Origin: an uncultured Clostridia bacterium
Lineage (GTDB): Bacteria > Bacillota > Clostridia > Oscillospirales > Oscillospiraceae
DNA: 6,205 bases
Assembly (NCBI GenBank): GCA_937858235.1
Contig: CALLZZ010000222.1
Coordinates: forward strand, 1 to 6,205
Direction: 5' to 3'
The notes below the pieces were generated by a model, which did not search any database, had not been told where the DNA came from, and worked only from the letters and a program-made list of their open reading frames with translations. Below are positions 1-6,205 of the stretch, in pieces (position 1 is the first letter of the stretch; every line of letters starts with the position of its first letter). Made by a program: the position numbers and the translations under genes.

Positions 1-636
1 GATGCCCTAAGCATAGCATATCGGGCTTTGCTTTTCAACCGCGGGGCGGGCCCGCCCGTAGGTTTGTCAAACATCTTGACGGTGTGGAGGCGGAGACACT
101 TGGGAGGAAAAAGCCAGCGAAGGGGACGCAATAAAATTTTTTACTGCCAATAAGATTGAAAAAATGACGATTGAAGATGTCAACGTAAACAAGGCCCTCT
201 AGGGCAAAGCGAGGGAAAGACCAATTCCACTTCTTCGATGATTTTTTGAATTCAACACCTCATGGTTGTGAGCAGGGCTGGAAATTCCTTGTATTTTCAG
301 CCCTCGGCCGGCAATGTGACTATTCAAAAATAGCTGTTATTATTACTTTCTTACGTCGATATCTCTTAGAGTAACGTCCGTGCCGACAAGGTTATATGGG
401 AAAAACGAGACCCACAATTATATCCAGCGTCAAGATGGCGAATGCACCATTCCACCAAAATCCAACGCTGTAAATCCACAGCGTTGCGACGGGGTCCTTT
501 ATACAGAGCGTCATCTGATTAAATATTTCTTCCAGCAGATAAAATGTTTTCGAAGAGTTACCAAGCGATTTGACAAGCCAGACGCTTCTTTTCTGGCTTC
601 CGTTTACTTTGCCGCTATCGTTGGTTATTGAAATAG
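1..636 (+). pseudogene. Decayed IS5-family transposase gene, frameshifted and catalytically dead
   Basis: The clearest part is 380-631, which reads as the C-terminal third of an IS5-family DDE transposase: YGKNET, IPPKSN, TERHLIKYFFQQIKCFRR, then FDKPDASFLASVYFAAIV. Just upstream, 262-390 continues the homology in another frame (AGN.LYFQ..AGNV, then LLSYVDIS, SNV.ADK), with in-frame stops at 331-333 and 367-369. One extra base near 391-394 separates ADK from YGKNET. A missing base near 623 hides the original ending LLK and stop at 634-636, so the frame now ends at 629-631. The family's catalytic aspartate (ADK, codon 385-387) remains, but the glutamate expected in HLVExFF is lysine (codon 521-523). 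Positions 1-153 resemble the N-terminal part weakly, and the stretch between is too short, suggesting an internal deletion. Confidence is high for the 3' half and modest before 200. Confidence 0.75.
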
Positions 637-660
637 CACATATCATCCGATCCTTCAAAC
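1..660 (+). mobile_element. Remnant of an IS5-family insertion sequence, left end outside the window
   Basis: This is the element that carried the broken transposase. The left end is not visible, because the window seems to begin inside the N-terminal coding part. The right end must lie between the ancestral stop near 636 and the hairpin at 684. I could not identify a terminal inverted repeat or a target duplication, so the right boundary given is approximate. No other gene is visible in the first 700 bases. Confidence 0.55.
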
Positions 661-683
661 AAGACTTAGCCAACTACTTTATT

Positions 684-702
684 TGTGTAGTATCGCTACA
701 CA
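684..702 (-). terminator. Hairpin just after mtlD, possible terminator without a U-tract
   Basis: TGTGTAG (684-690) and CTACACA (696-702) form a perfect 7-bp stem with a 5-nt loop. The stem begins 5 nt beyond the mtlD stop codon, the usual place for an intrinsic terminator. The RNA that follows on the minus strand reads AATAAAG, not a run of U, so it is a poor intrinsic terminator. It may act as a 3'-end stabiliser or be a terminator whose tail was lost when the neighbouring insertion sequence arrived. Confidence 0.4.
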
Positions 703-707
703 CTGAG

Positions 708-1865
708 TCATGATTTGGACAGTAGCTTACGGTATTCAGCTGCGATTTTACGGACTGGCTGGCTGCCATTTTCAAGTCCTGTAACATCGCACACCGTGCG
801 CTCAATGCCGTTATTTCTGATGTCGTCCTGAATTTCCATGGCTTTTTGGTCTTTGGGGTAATCGTAAGCAAGACCGGCAGCGACAGCGGTTACAATTCCG
901 CCGTAGTTTAAGCCATACCTCATGCACATCAGCAGTGGCGAGATCAAGCGATCATCATGAGAGAGCTTACGTATGGGGTCACGTCCAACACGTGTAAGGT
1001 CATCCTGCAGGTATGGGTTCTGGAATCGGTGCACGAGCTTTTCAGAATATCTTGTGATAGTATCTTTATCCATGCCGTATTCAAGGCAGAGAATTCTGCA
1101 GATTTCCTTATGAAATTTCAGAACGGCGCTTCGTATATCCTCGTCTTTAATTGCTTCATGAACATATTTATAATGTCTGCGGTAGCCGAGGTATGCGATT
1201 AAAGCGTGGGCACCATTCAGAAGGAAAATTTTTCGTTCGAGGAATGGAGCAAGGTTATGTACGTAATTGACACCCTCTATGTCGCAGTTTGCCTTTACAG
1301 CGTCTTTTTCCAAGTCCCATTCAAAAAAATCTTCAACGGCTACGTCTACTGGTGACTCTTTTTTAAAGGTGATATTTGGCACTATTCTATCCACAGCACA
1401 GTTAGGAAAGCCTATTTTTTCTTCATAGAATGAAAGAAAATTGCTTTCAGCATTTTCTGCAATTGATTTTTTGAGAATATCGGTCGCAAAAAGTGCATTT
1501 TCGCAGGCAATTATATCTGTCGGCTGCTCGGGGTTTATTGCCTGCCGTTTCTTAAGCGCTTTCTGCAACACTTTGCCCGTGCTGGCCAAATGATTGGCAC
1601 CGATAGACGTTGTGATGAGGTCGGTATCGATGACGGCTTTTGTGAGGCTTTCAACGTCCTTAAGGCCGATAGCTTTCACGTCGTCTACGGTTTCTTCGAA
1701 TTTTTCTTTTCCAAGAGAAATGACTTTATATTTTCCAAACCTGTTTATGTCATTGACGATTTTTTCTGAAATATCGACGAAAATCAGATCATAGCCTGAG
1801 TGCCTAAGTAGGTACCCGATAAATCCTCTTCCGATATTTCCGGCACCAAAATGAACTGCTTTCAT
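708..1865 (-). CDS. mtlD: Mannitol-1-phosphate 5-dehydrogenase
   Basis: This 385-residue cytoplasmic enzyme should interconvert D-mannitol 1-phosphate and D-fructose 6-phosphate using NAD(H), linking mannitol use to glycolysis. It belongs to the polyol-specific long-chain dehydrogenase family, and E. coli MtlD is nearly the same length. The N-terminal Rossmann fold opens with GAGNIGRG (residues 7-14), and D31 at the end of the second strand fits NAD preference. Other family marks are CEN (121-123), NCAVDRIVP (155-163), the catalytic K-x4-N-x2-H motif (K212, N217, H220) and GRDPIRKL (294-301). The start at 1865 is chosen because GGAAG lies 7 nt upstream and the conserved fold begins at once; an in-frame GTG at 1883 overlaps that ribosome site. 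It lies 173 nt downstream of the transporter genes, beyond a terminator. Related family members act on fructuronate, tagaturonate or arabitol phosphate, but overall length and motifs favour MtlD. No mannitol PTS gene is in the window. Confidence 0.9.
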   Translation of the reverse strand: MKAVHFGAGNIGRGFIGYLLRHSGYDLIFVDISEKIVNDINRFGKYKVISLGKEKFEETVDDVKAIGLKDVESLTKAVIDTDLITTSIGANHLASTGKVLQKALKKRQAINPEQPTDIIACENALFATDILKKSIAENAESNFLSFYEEKIGFPNCAVDRIVPNITFKKESPVDVAVEDFFEWDLEKDAVKANCDIEGVNYVHNLAPFLERKIFLLNGAHALIAYLGYRRHYKYVHEAIKDEDIRSAVLKFHKEICRILCLEYGMDKDTITRYSEKLVHRFQNPYLQDDLTRVGRDPIRKLSHDDRLISPLLMCMRYGLNYGGIVTAVAAGLAYDYPKDQKAMEIQDDIRNNGIERTVCDVTGLENGSQPVRKIAAEYRKLLSKS

Positions 1866-1872
1866 GAGACAG

Positions 1873-1880
1873 CTTCCTTT
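1873..1880 (-). promoter_or_regulatory. Ribosome binding site that fixes the mtlD start
   Basis: The minus strand reads AAAGGAAG here, leaving 7 nt to the ATG at 1865. It overlaps the alternative upstream GTG (1883-1881), so the ATG is preferred. Confidence 0.7.
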
Positions 1881-1919
1881 CACTTAACGGTGATTTCAAT
1901 TTGTACTGAGCTAAAATCA

Positions 1920-1957
1920 GCGGCTGCGGCTTTATCTTTGCGGCTTTGCTGGCCGCA
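1920..1957 (-). repeat. GC-rich repeats and competing hairpins upstream of mtlD
   Basis: GCGGCT occurs on the + strand at 1920-1925, 1926-1931 and 1940-1945, and TGCGGCTTT is repeated exactly at 1925-1933 and 1939-1947. GCCGCA at 1952-1957 can pair with either TGCGGC copy; the closer pairing gives a 6-bp stem with a 7-nt loop (1939-1957). In the minus-strand RNA this lies in the leader of mtlD, about 55-90 nt before its start. The copies allow mutually exclusive hairpins, but no U-tract follows, so its role is unknown. Confidence 0.45.
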
Positions 1958-1983
1958 TAGCGTTTATGAAAATATCTAAAAAT

Positions 1984-2012
1984 AAAGAGACAGATTTTGA
2001 GCCTGTCCCTTT
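1984..2012 (-). terminator. Intrinsic terminator after the binding-protein gene
   Basis: On the minus strand AAAGGGACAG (2012-2003) pairs with CTGTCTCTTT (1993-1984) over 10 bp with one G-U pair and a 9-nt loop, followed at once by ATTTTT. It lies 26 nt past the stop of the binding-protein gene. It should end most transporter transcripts, leaving mtlD to read-through or to its own promoter. Confidence 0.75.
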
Positions 2013-2038
2013 ACTGCTTTTATTTTGCTGTCGATAAA

Positions 2039-3142
2039 TTATTTATGGAGCTGCGCCCAAAGATCATTCCATTTTTTGCAGATGTCGCCTTTATTCTTTG
2101 AAAGGTAACTGAAGTTCAGATCCTTCATATTCAATGTGCTTGATTCGGGCAGGTCGTTTAGTTTGCATTTGGAGTTTGAGCCACGCCCGCATGACTCTTT
2201 TGCCCTTGCTGATTGGAACTCTGAAGAGGACAGAAGGTCCATCATAGCCTGTGCTGCCGGAAGGTTCTTTGCTTTTTTCACGATTGCAGCACCACCGGCC
2301 ATTGCCGTGTTTCCTTCTTTCATATAAACGCATTCAATAGGGGCGCCGTCTTTAATCATGTCTTTGACCGCTGACTCATACGAAAGACCTGCAACGTACT
2401 CACCGCTGCTGACGAGGTTATAAACAGCTTTTGATGAAGATGTGCTGAAGCACATTGGTATGAGCTGTTTAATATAATTCCACGACTTGTCATCGTTGAA
2501 CTTGTCACCCATAACGGCGAGAATAGTCTGAAGCTGGCGCCAGCCAGAAGAGGAAGCACTAGGGTCCGCAAGAATTATTTTTTTCTTGAGTTTGGGATTC
2601 AGCAAATCTTTATAGCCGCTGATCTTTACGCCAAACTGCTTGCACAGCTCCGGATTGACAACAAGGCACATGACCTGCACATCATAATATGTGTAATACC
2701 CTGCCGGGTCATGGTAGGACTGCTCTTTGTCACATGCTGCAGTGTATTTCTGCAGGATATCCTGATACATGCTGCCGTCTGCCTGAAACATGCCGCCGAT
2801 GACGACGTCGGCGTTTGTGGACTGGTCGCCTCTGATTTTGGTGGCAAGTGTGCCTATGGAATCCGCCTGTATCTTCATTTCGCATTTAGGGTAGTATTTG
2901 CTCCAGAGACCTTTCAGCACCTCCTGCTCCTTGTCTTCCATCGTGGTGTATACGGTGATGTTGCCTGTGATTTTATCCGCGCTGTGCACATAATATGGGA
3001 GCGACGAGTCTGACGGGCTTGAAGCAGTTTGGCTTCCAACTGAGGAAGCAGAGGATGCATCTGCGGTGTTCGTCCCTGAGCTGCAGGCTGCTGTAGAAAG
3101 TCCGATTACCGATGCGAGTAGAACACATAATAGCCTTTTCAT
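2039..3142 (-). CDS. ABC transporter substrate-binding lipoprotein, Fe3+/AfuA/phosphonate-type family
   Basis: This 367-residue protein is the extracytoplasmic receptor of the importer encoded just upstream. A lipoprotein signal ends in STAAC, so Cys20 should be lipidated and anchor it to the outer face of the membrane. A Ser/Ala/Thr-rich linker follows (about 21-48). The binding domain starts near residue 60 (ITGNITVYTT) and shows family marks: ADVVIGG (111-117), the hinge-region ADPSASSSGW (192-201), SGEYVAGLSYE (246-256) and YMKEGNTAMAGGAAIVK (273-289). At the position where iron-binding FbpA proteins carry adjacent tyrosines there is SYES, with only Y255, so an iron ligand is doubtful. 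Homologues bind ferric iron, hexose phosphates (AfuA) or 2-aminoethylphosphonate; the nearby mtlD makes a phosphorylated sugar or polyol attractive, but that is inference. The start is supported by AAGGAGAGG upstream. It begins 24 nt after the permease stop and is followed by a terminator. Confidence 0.88.
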   Translation of the reverse strand: MKRLLCVLLASVIGLSTAACSSGTNTADASSASSVGSQTASSPSDSSLPYYVHSADKITGNITVYTTMEDKEQEVLKGLWSKYYPKCEMKIQADSIGTLATKIRGDQSTNADVVIGGMFQADGSMYQDILQKYTAACDKEQSYHDPAGYYTYYDVQVMCLVVNPELCKQFGVKISGYKDLLNPKLKKKIILADPSASSSGWRQLQTILAVMGDKFNDDKSWNYIKQLIPMCFSTSSSKAVYNLVSSGEYVAGLSYESAVKDMIKDGAPIECVYMKEGNTAMAGGAAIVKKAKNLPAAQAMMDLLSSSEFQSARAKESCGRGSNSKCKLNDLPESSTLNMKDLNFSYLSKNKGDICKKWNDLWAQLHK

Positions 3143-3166
3143 CTTTGACCTCTCCTTTTGATGTTT

Positions 3167-4825
3167 TTAATTTATTAACTCCTTGTCATTACTTGACTTG
3201 GTGACAATAAGGTATACGACCAGACAGATTATAGTAAAAACCGTTGTGATGGTGGCAAACACAGCTGCGACGCCAAATAGTCCGCCGGTAACGCTCTCAT
3301 AGGTTGAAATCGTAAGCGTAATGGTGTTGTTGTTGTAAAGAATAATACCTGAAGACATCTCAGTGATTATTGACACCCAGCTGAGTACCGCACCGGCGAT
3401 AACGCCGTTCGACATCATTGGGACGGTGATATGCGAAAAAGCGTCAAGCTTAGAGGCACCGAGGTTGATAGCTGCTTCTTCCGTGCTTATTGGCACTTTC
3501 ATCATGGCGGCCGTTGCTGAACGGCTTGTAAATGGAAGCCGCCGTATCGTCAGGGCGATAATCATGATAAGCAAAGTGCCTGTGAGGCTGAAAGGCTTTT
3601 TGCTGAACGCGATTATCATCGCAATACCGACGACTGCACCCGGCATAATATATGGTAGCATTGAAATCGTATCGATTGCATGGTTTATGACATTACTCCT
3701 GCGAACAACCAGATATGCTATCAGAACGGCGATCAGCACAATTAACGCGAGCGTTACGAAGCTGATAACAAGCGTATTGCCAACGGAAAGCTGAAAGGAC
3801 TTTGCAAGCGCCTTTTTATAGTTGTTGAGCGAAAAACCCGGGCGTAGCACGCTGTAGCTGTAATTGCGGAACGACATGTAAACGATGTAAAGTTGCGGCA
3901 TAAGGGCTATTGCAATAGGCAGATAACAAAAAATATTCATCAGAATGCCGGGAACTTTTTTAGACTTTTTTGGTGCTATGGGGTGAAGCACATTTATTGT
4001 AAATTTAAAATGGCTTGTCGCATATTTTTGCAGCAGGAAGACAAGTGCGGTAATCAGAACTGCAATCACGCTTATTGCAGCGGCAAAATGATAATCCGAT
4101 CCGTTTTCACTCAAATATCCGTTGTAAATCAACACCGGAAACGTCTCATACCCACGCCCGATCAGCACAGGTGCGCCGAAGTCCGCAAAAGAGCGCATGA
4201 AGACTAGCATGGCAGCGGCAAGCACTGTCGGCATTGTCAGCGGCATGACTACTTTGAAAAAGCGCTCGATGCCTTTGCAGTCCATACTCTCTGACGCTTC
4301 CATAAGCGAACTGTCAATACTTTTGAAAGCGCCGCTCATGTAAATCACCACGAGCGGGAACAGGTTAAGTGACTGTACAAAAACAATTCCCCGTTCACCG
4401 TAAATGGTAATTCCGTTAATACCTATTGAACGAAGCATCTGGGTTATTAGACCAGAGTTACCAAGCAGAAGTATCCACGCATAGGCCCCAATAAACGGAG
4501 CCGACATGCTGCACAGCAGGCAAAGGATAAATATGATTTTTTTACCGTGCAGTTGATAAAATGAATAAAAATATGCAAATGGAATGCCTATCAGCAAGCT
4601 GAAAAACATCACACTGAAGCCTATTTTTGTACTGTGCAAGATAGTCTCGTAATAATAGCGCTGACTGAAAAATCTATGGAATGCATCAAGAGAAAATGCG
4701 CCTTTTGTGTAAAATGCTTCCTTCAGCAGCTCTGTAATTGGGAATAGAAGAAAAATTATAAATAGCGCCAGTAGAGCGAATGAAATAGCCGTCCAGACAT
4801 CTGCTTTCTTTTTTAAATAGCTCAT
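3167..4825 (-). CDS. ABC transporter permease with two fused membrane domains (FbpB/AfuB type)
   Basis: This 552-residue inner-membrane protein forms the channel of the importer. It is a tandem fusion of two binding-protein-dependent permease domains, as is usual for iron, hexose-phosphate and thiamine importers of this class, so one chain replaces a heterodimer. Hydrophobic segments suggest about 12 membrane helices, roughly six in each half, with the halves joined near residues 270-295 by a basic stretch (APKKSKK). Each half has an EAA loop that docks on the ATPase: EASESMDCKGIERFFKVVMP (176-195) and EEAAINLGASKLDAFSHITV (449-468). The second half also has LPYIMPGAVVGIA (390-402), typical of the family. 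The start lies one base after the ATPase stop, with AGGAGG 7 nt upstream inside the ATPase's last codons, which implies translational coupling. Substrate cannot be read from the permease. Confidence 0.92.
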   Translation of the reverse strand: MSYLKKKADVWTAISFALLALFIIFLLFPITELLKEAFYTKGAFSLDAFHRFFSQRYYYETILHSTKIGFSVMFFSLLIGIPFAYFYSFYQLHGKKIIFILCLLCSMSAPFIGAYAWILLLGNSGLITQMLRSIGINGITIYGERGIVFVQSLNLFPLVVIYMSGAFKSIDSSLMEASESMDCKGIERFFKVVMPLTMPTVLAAAMLVFMRSFADFGAPVLIGRGYETFPVLIYNGYLSENGSDYHFAAAISVIAVLITALVFLLQKYATSHFKFTINVLHPIAPKKSKKVPGILMNIFCYLPIAIALMPQLYIVYMSFRNYSYSVLRPGFSLNNYKKALAKSFQLSVGNTLVISFVTLALIVLIAVLIAYLVVRRSNVINHAIDTISMLPYIMPGAVVGIAMIIAFSKKPFSLTGTLLIMIIALTIRRLPFTSRSATAAMMKVPISTEEAAINLGASKLDAFSHITVPMMSNGVIAGAVLSWVSIITEMSSGIILYNNNTITLTISTYESVTGGLFGVAAVFATITTVFTIICLVVYLIVTKSSNDKELIN

Positions 4826-4826
4826 T

Positions 4827-5978
4827 CTAATTCCTCCTGGACAATTCCGGACCAGCAGGTTTTACAAGATTTTTTACCCCGTCCATTAAACTTAGCGAAC
4901 TTTCCGTATCAAATATATTTATCTTCATCGCATTTAGAGTGAGCAGCACGTCACTGTTTTCAGGCAGAATCGAATCTATTTTAGATTCCTGAATGATCTC
5001 CACTTTTTCTCCTGTTTCCAAATCGACGAGATAATGGGTGTTTAAACCTAAGAACATGCTGTCGCGGATTTTACCGTGTATTCCGTCTTTCTGCTTTGCG
5101 CTGTCTCCGAAATGCACAATCAGTTCTTCTGGTCGTGCCGAAATAATAACGTCGCGTTCCTTTTGCTCGCTTTTTTTAATATTGCTGAATTCCACGTCAT
5201 AGCCGTTCATAAGCTTAACACGGCAGCGGTCGCCGTCAGTAATCAGTTCTGCTTTGAGTAGATTCGATTTTCCGATGAATGTCGCGACAAACAAATCGGC
5301 AGGGCGCTGATAGATATCTTTCGGTTTTCCGCACTGGTGAATCACGCCTGCTTTCATGATTGCAATTTCGTCCGAAATAGCCATGGCTTCTTCCTGGTCG
5401 TGCGTTACGTAAACAGTGGTTATGCCTATACTCTTCTGAATGTTTTTTATGACCGTACGCATTTCCACACGGAGTTTTGCGTCAAGATTGGAAAGCGGCT
5501 CGTCCATAAGCAGGACGTCAGGCTTTATAACAAGCGCGCGGGCGAGGGCTACACGCTGCTGCTGTCCGCCGGAAAGACGATCTGGCATACGGTCTGCATA
5601 TTGGTCCATGTGGACAAGCTTTAAAAACTTGTCGGCTTCTTTTCCAATCACTTCCTTGGAAAATTTGCGCCGCTTAAGGCCGAACTCAACGTTTTTGCGC
5701 ACACTCATGTTAGGGAAAATGGCGTAATTCTGAAAAACCATGCCGACGTTGCGCTTCCCGGGGTCTATATCATTGATAACCTTGCCATTGAAAGAGAATG
5801 TACCGCCTTCAATGCTGTTAAAACCTGCAATCATTCGCAGAAGCGTTGTTTTGCCGCAGCCGGACGGGCCAAGCAGTGTAAACAATTTTCCGTTCGGGAT
5901 TTCCAATGACAAATCGGGAATGACGGTATTTTTGCCATACTGCTTGGCTGCGTGCTTAATCGAAATTCCTACACTCAT
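4827..5978 (-). CDS. ABC transporter ATP-binding protein (FbpC/AfuC/PotA-like)
   Basis: This 383-residue cytoplasmic ATPase powers the importer. All catalytic motifs are present: Walker A GPSGCGKTT (37-45), Q-loop Q83, signature LSGGQ (135-139), Walker B VLLMDE (155-160, with D159 and E160) and the switch histidine H193. After the nucleotide-binding domain comes a C-terminal region from about residue 235 with TOBE-like character (ISARPEE, 279-285), as in the carbohydrate, iron and polyamine importer ATPases. The start at 5978 is preferred over an in-frame ATG at 6008, because AAGGAG lies 7 nt upstream of the former while the latter has no ribosome site; the longer form would add ten basic/polar residues not typical of the family. 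It is the first gene of the unit and is followed one base later by the permease. Confidence 0.93.
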   Translation of the reverse strand: MSVGISIKHAAKQYGKNTVIPDLSLEIPNGKLFTLLGPSGCGKTTLLRMIAGFNSIEGGTFSFNGKVINDIDPGKRNVGMVFQNYAIFPNMSVRKNVEFGLKRRKFSKEVIGKEADKFLKLVHMDQYADRMPDRLSGGQQQRVALARALVIKPDVLLMDEPLSNLDAKLRVEMRTVIKNIQKSIGITTVYVTHDQEEAMAISDEIAIMKAGVIHQCGKPKDIYQRPADLFVATFIGKSNLLKAELITDGDRCRVKLMNGYDVEFSNIKKSEQKERDVIISARPEELIVHFGDSAKQKDGIHGKIRDSMFLGLNTHYLVDLETGEKVEIIQESKIDSILPENSDVLLTLNAMKINIFDTESSLSLMDGVKNLVKPAGPELSRRN

Positions 5979-5985
5979 GATTATT

Positions 5986-5991
5986 CTCCTT
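5986..5991 (-). promoter_or_regulatory. Ribosome binding site that fixes the ATPase start
   Basis: AAGGAG on the minus strand is spaced 7 nt from the ATG at 5978. The alternative ATG at 6008 is preceded only by A/T-rich sequence. Confidence 0.75.
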
Positions 5992-6024
5992 GATTTGGAT
6001 GAAAGCATTAATTTTTGCTATTTT

Positions 6025-6055
6025 CTATTGCTATTGTAGCTATATTGTCATATTG
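6025..6055. repeat. Cluster of CTATTG-like repeats in the transporter leader
   Basis: CTATTG occurs twice in tandem at 6025-6030 and 6031-6036, followed by the related CTATATTG (6040-6047) and CATATTG (6049-6055). The same hexamer recurs in the inverted repeat at 6165-6199. Repeats of this kind near a promoter suggest binding sites for a regulator, but no regulator is seen in the window. Confidence 0.4.
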
Positions 6056-6059
6056 TGAA
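6033..6059 (-). promoter_or_regulatory. Candidate promoter of the transporter operon (weak)
   Basis: On the minus strand TTCACA (6059-6054) and TACAAT (6038-6033) resemble -35 and -10 boxes, each one mismatch from or close to consensus. The 15-nt spacer is short. It is the best match I found upstream of the ATPase gene, and it coincides with the CTATTG repeats, which would suit control by a bound regulator. Other AT-rich matches upstream are weaker. Confidence 0.3.
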
Positions 6060-6164
6060 CACCCATAATCCAAAACAAAAAGCAAAAATACAATACACTT
6101 TATCAGCTAAACTTGCGGTATTTTCTCAATTTAACTGCAAAATACTTTTATTCTGCATAAAATA

Positions 6165-6199
6165 AACTATTGTTTCTTGACATAATTATCGCAATAGTT
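6165..6199. promoter_or_regulatory. Inverted repeat over the rightward promoter, possible operator
   Basis: AACTATTG (6165-6172) and CAATAGTT (6192-6199) are perfect 8-bp inverted arms separated by 19 nt, with centres 27 bp apart. They flank the -35 box at 6177-6182, and the right arm reaches the first base of the -10 box. The position fits an operator for a dimeric regulator or one that loops DNA. The core hexamer matches the repeats at 6025-6036. Confidence 0.45.
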
Positions 6200-6204
6200 A
6201 TAAT
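6177..6204 (+). promoter_or_regulatory. Consensus sigma-A promoter pointing out of the window
   Basis: TTGACA (6177-6182) and TATAAT (6199-6204) are both perfect, with a 16-nt spacer. It would drive a gene beyond the right edge, divergent from the transporter operon. The base A+T content here is high, which makes chance matches commoner, but two perfect boxes at near-ideal spacing are unlikely by accident. Confidence 0.65.
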
Positions 6205-6205
6205 A

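Noticed and set aside
44..57. Perfect 14-bp GC palindrome (GGGCGGGCCCGCCC)
   Set aside because: It falls where the transposase N-terminal Gly/Arg/Pro codons are expected, so GC-rich coding sequence probably explains it; no U-tract follows.
392..673. 93-residue open frame on the minus strand
   Set aside because: It lies antisense to the recognisable transposase remnant, has no convincing ribosome site and resembles no known protein.
1866..1883. Longer mtlD starting at the GTG at 1883
   Set aside because: The GTG falls within the ribosome binding site of the ATG at 1865, and the family begins directly with the dinucleotide-binding fold.
2091..5727. Several open frames of 60-143 codons overlapping the transporter genes
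   Set aside because: They are out-of-frame or antisense to genes with full family motifs and lack ribosome sites or recognisable domains.
5979..6008. Longer ATPase starting at the ATG at 6008
   Set aside because: There is no ribosome binding site before it, whereas AAGGAG is correctly spaced before the ATG at 5978.
1..6205. CRISPR array, tRNA, rRNA, toxin-antitoxin or phage-defence genes
   Set aside because: I saw no regularly spaced repeats, no recognisable RNA gene and no such protein families on either strand.

Overview
The window looks like an accessory or metabolic locus from an anaerobic Firmicute, most likely a Clostridia-type organism. This is inferred from the moderate G+C content, strong AGGAGG-type ribosome binding sites, tightly packed genes, a lipoprotein binding protein and AT-rich intergenic regions with consensus sigma-A promoter elements. 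The species cannot be named from the sequence.

Layout from left to right. Positions 1-636 hold the decayed remains of an IS5-family transposase gene on the + strand. It is broken by several stops and frameshifts, and its catalytic glutamate has become lysine. Positions 637-707 are a short spacer containing a 7-bp hairpin just past the next gene's stop. Everything from 708 to 5978 is on the minus strand. In transcription order (right to left) the genes are: an ABC transporter ATPase (5978-4827), a fused two-domain permease (4825-3167), a lipoprotein substrate-binding protein (3142-2039), a hairpin terminator (2012-1984), a 173-nt gap with GC-rich repeats, and a mannitol-1-phosphate 5-dehydrogenase, mtlD (1865-708). 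The right edge (6009-6205) is an AT-rich regulatory region. It carries repeated CTATTG/CAATAG motifs, an inverted repeat, and a perfect TTGACA/TATAAT promoter pointing out of the window to the right, so a divergently transcribed gene, plausibly a regulator, should lie just outside.

How the genes may work together. The three transporter genes form a complete importer of the ferric-iron/AfuABC/2-aminoethylphosphonate type. By homology such systems are usually labelled iron transporters. Here the binding protein lacks the adjacent tyrosine pair of classical iron-binding FbpA proteins at the expected place, and the neighbour is a sugar-phosphate enzyme rather than an iron gene. There is no PTS mannitol permease in the window, although mtlD normally sits beside one. 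The most interesting reading, which is inference, is that the importer brings in an already phosphorylated polyol or sugar, and that MtlD turns mannitol-1-phosphate into fructose-6-phosphate. No wholly new class of system is evident; the unusual part is this pairing.
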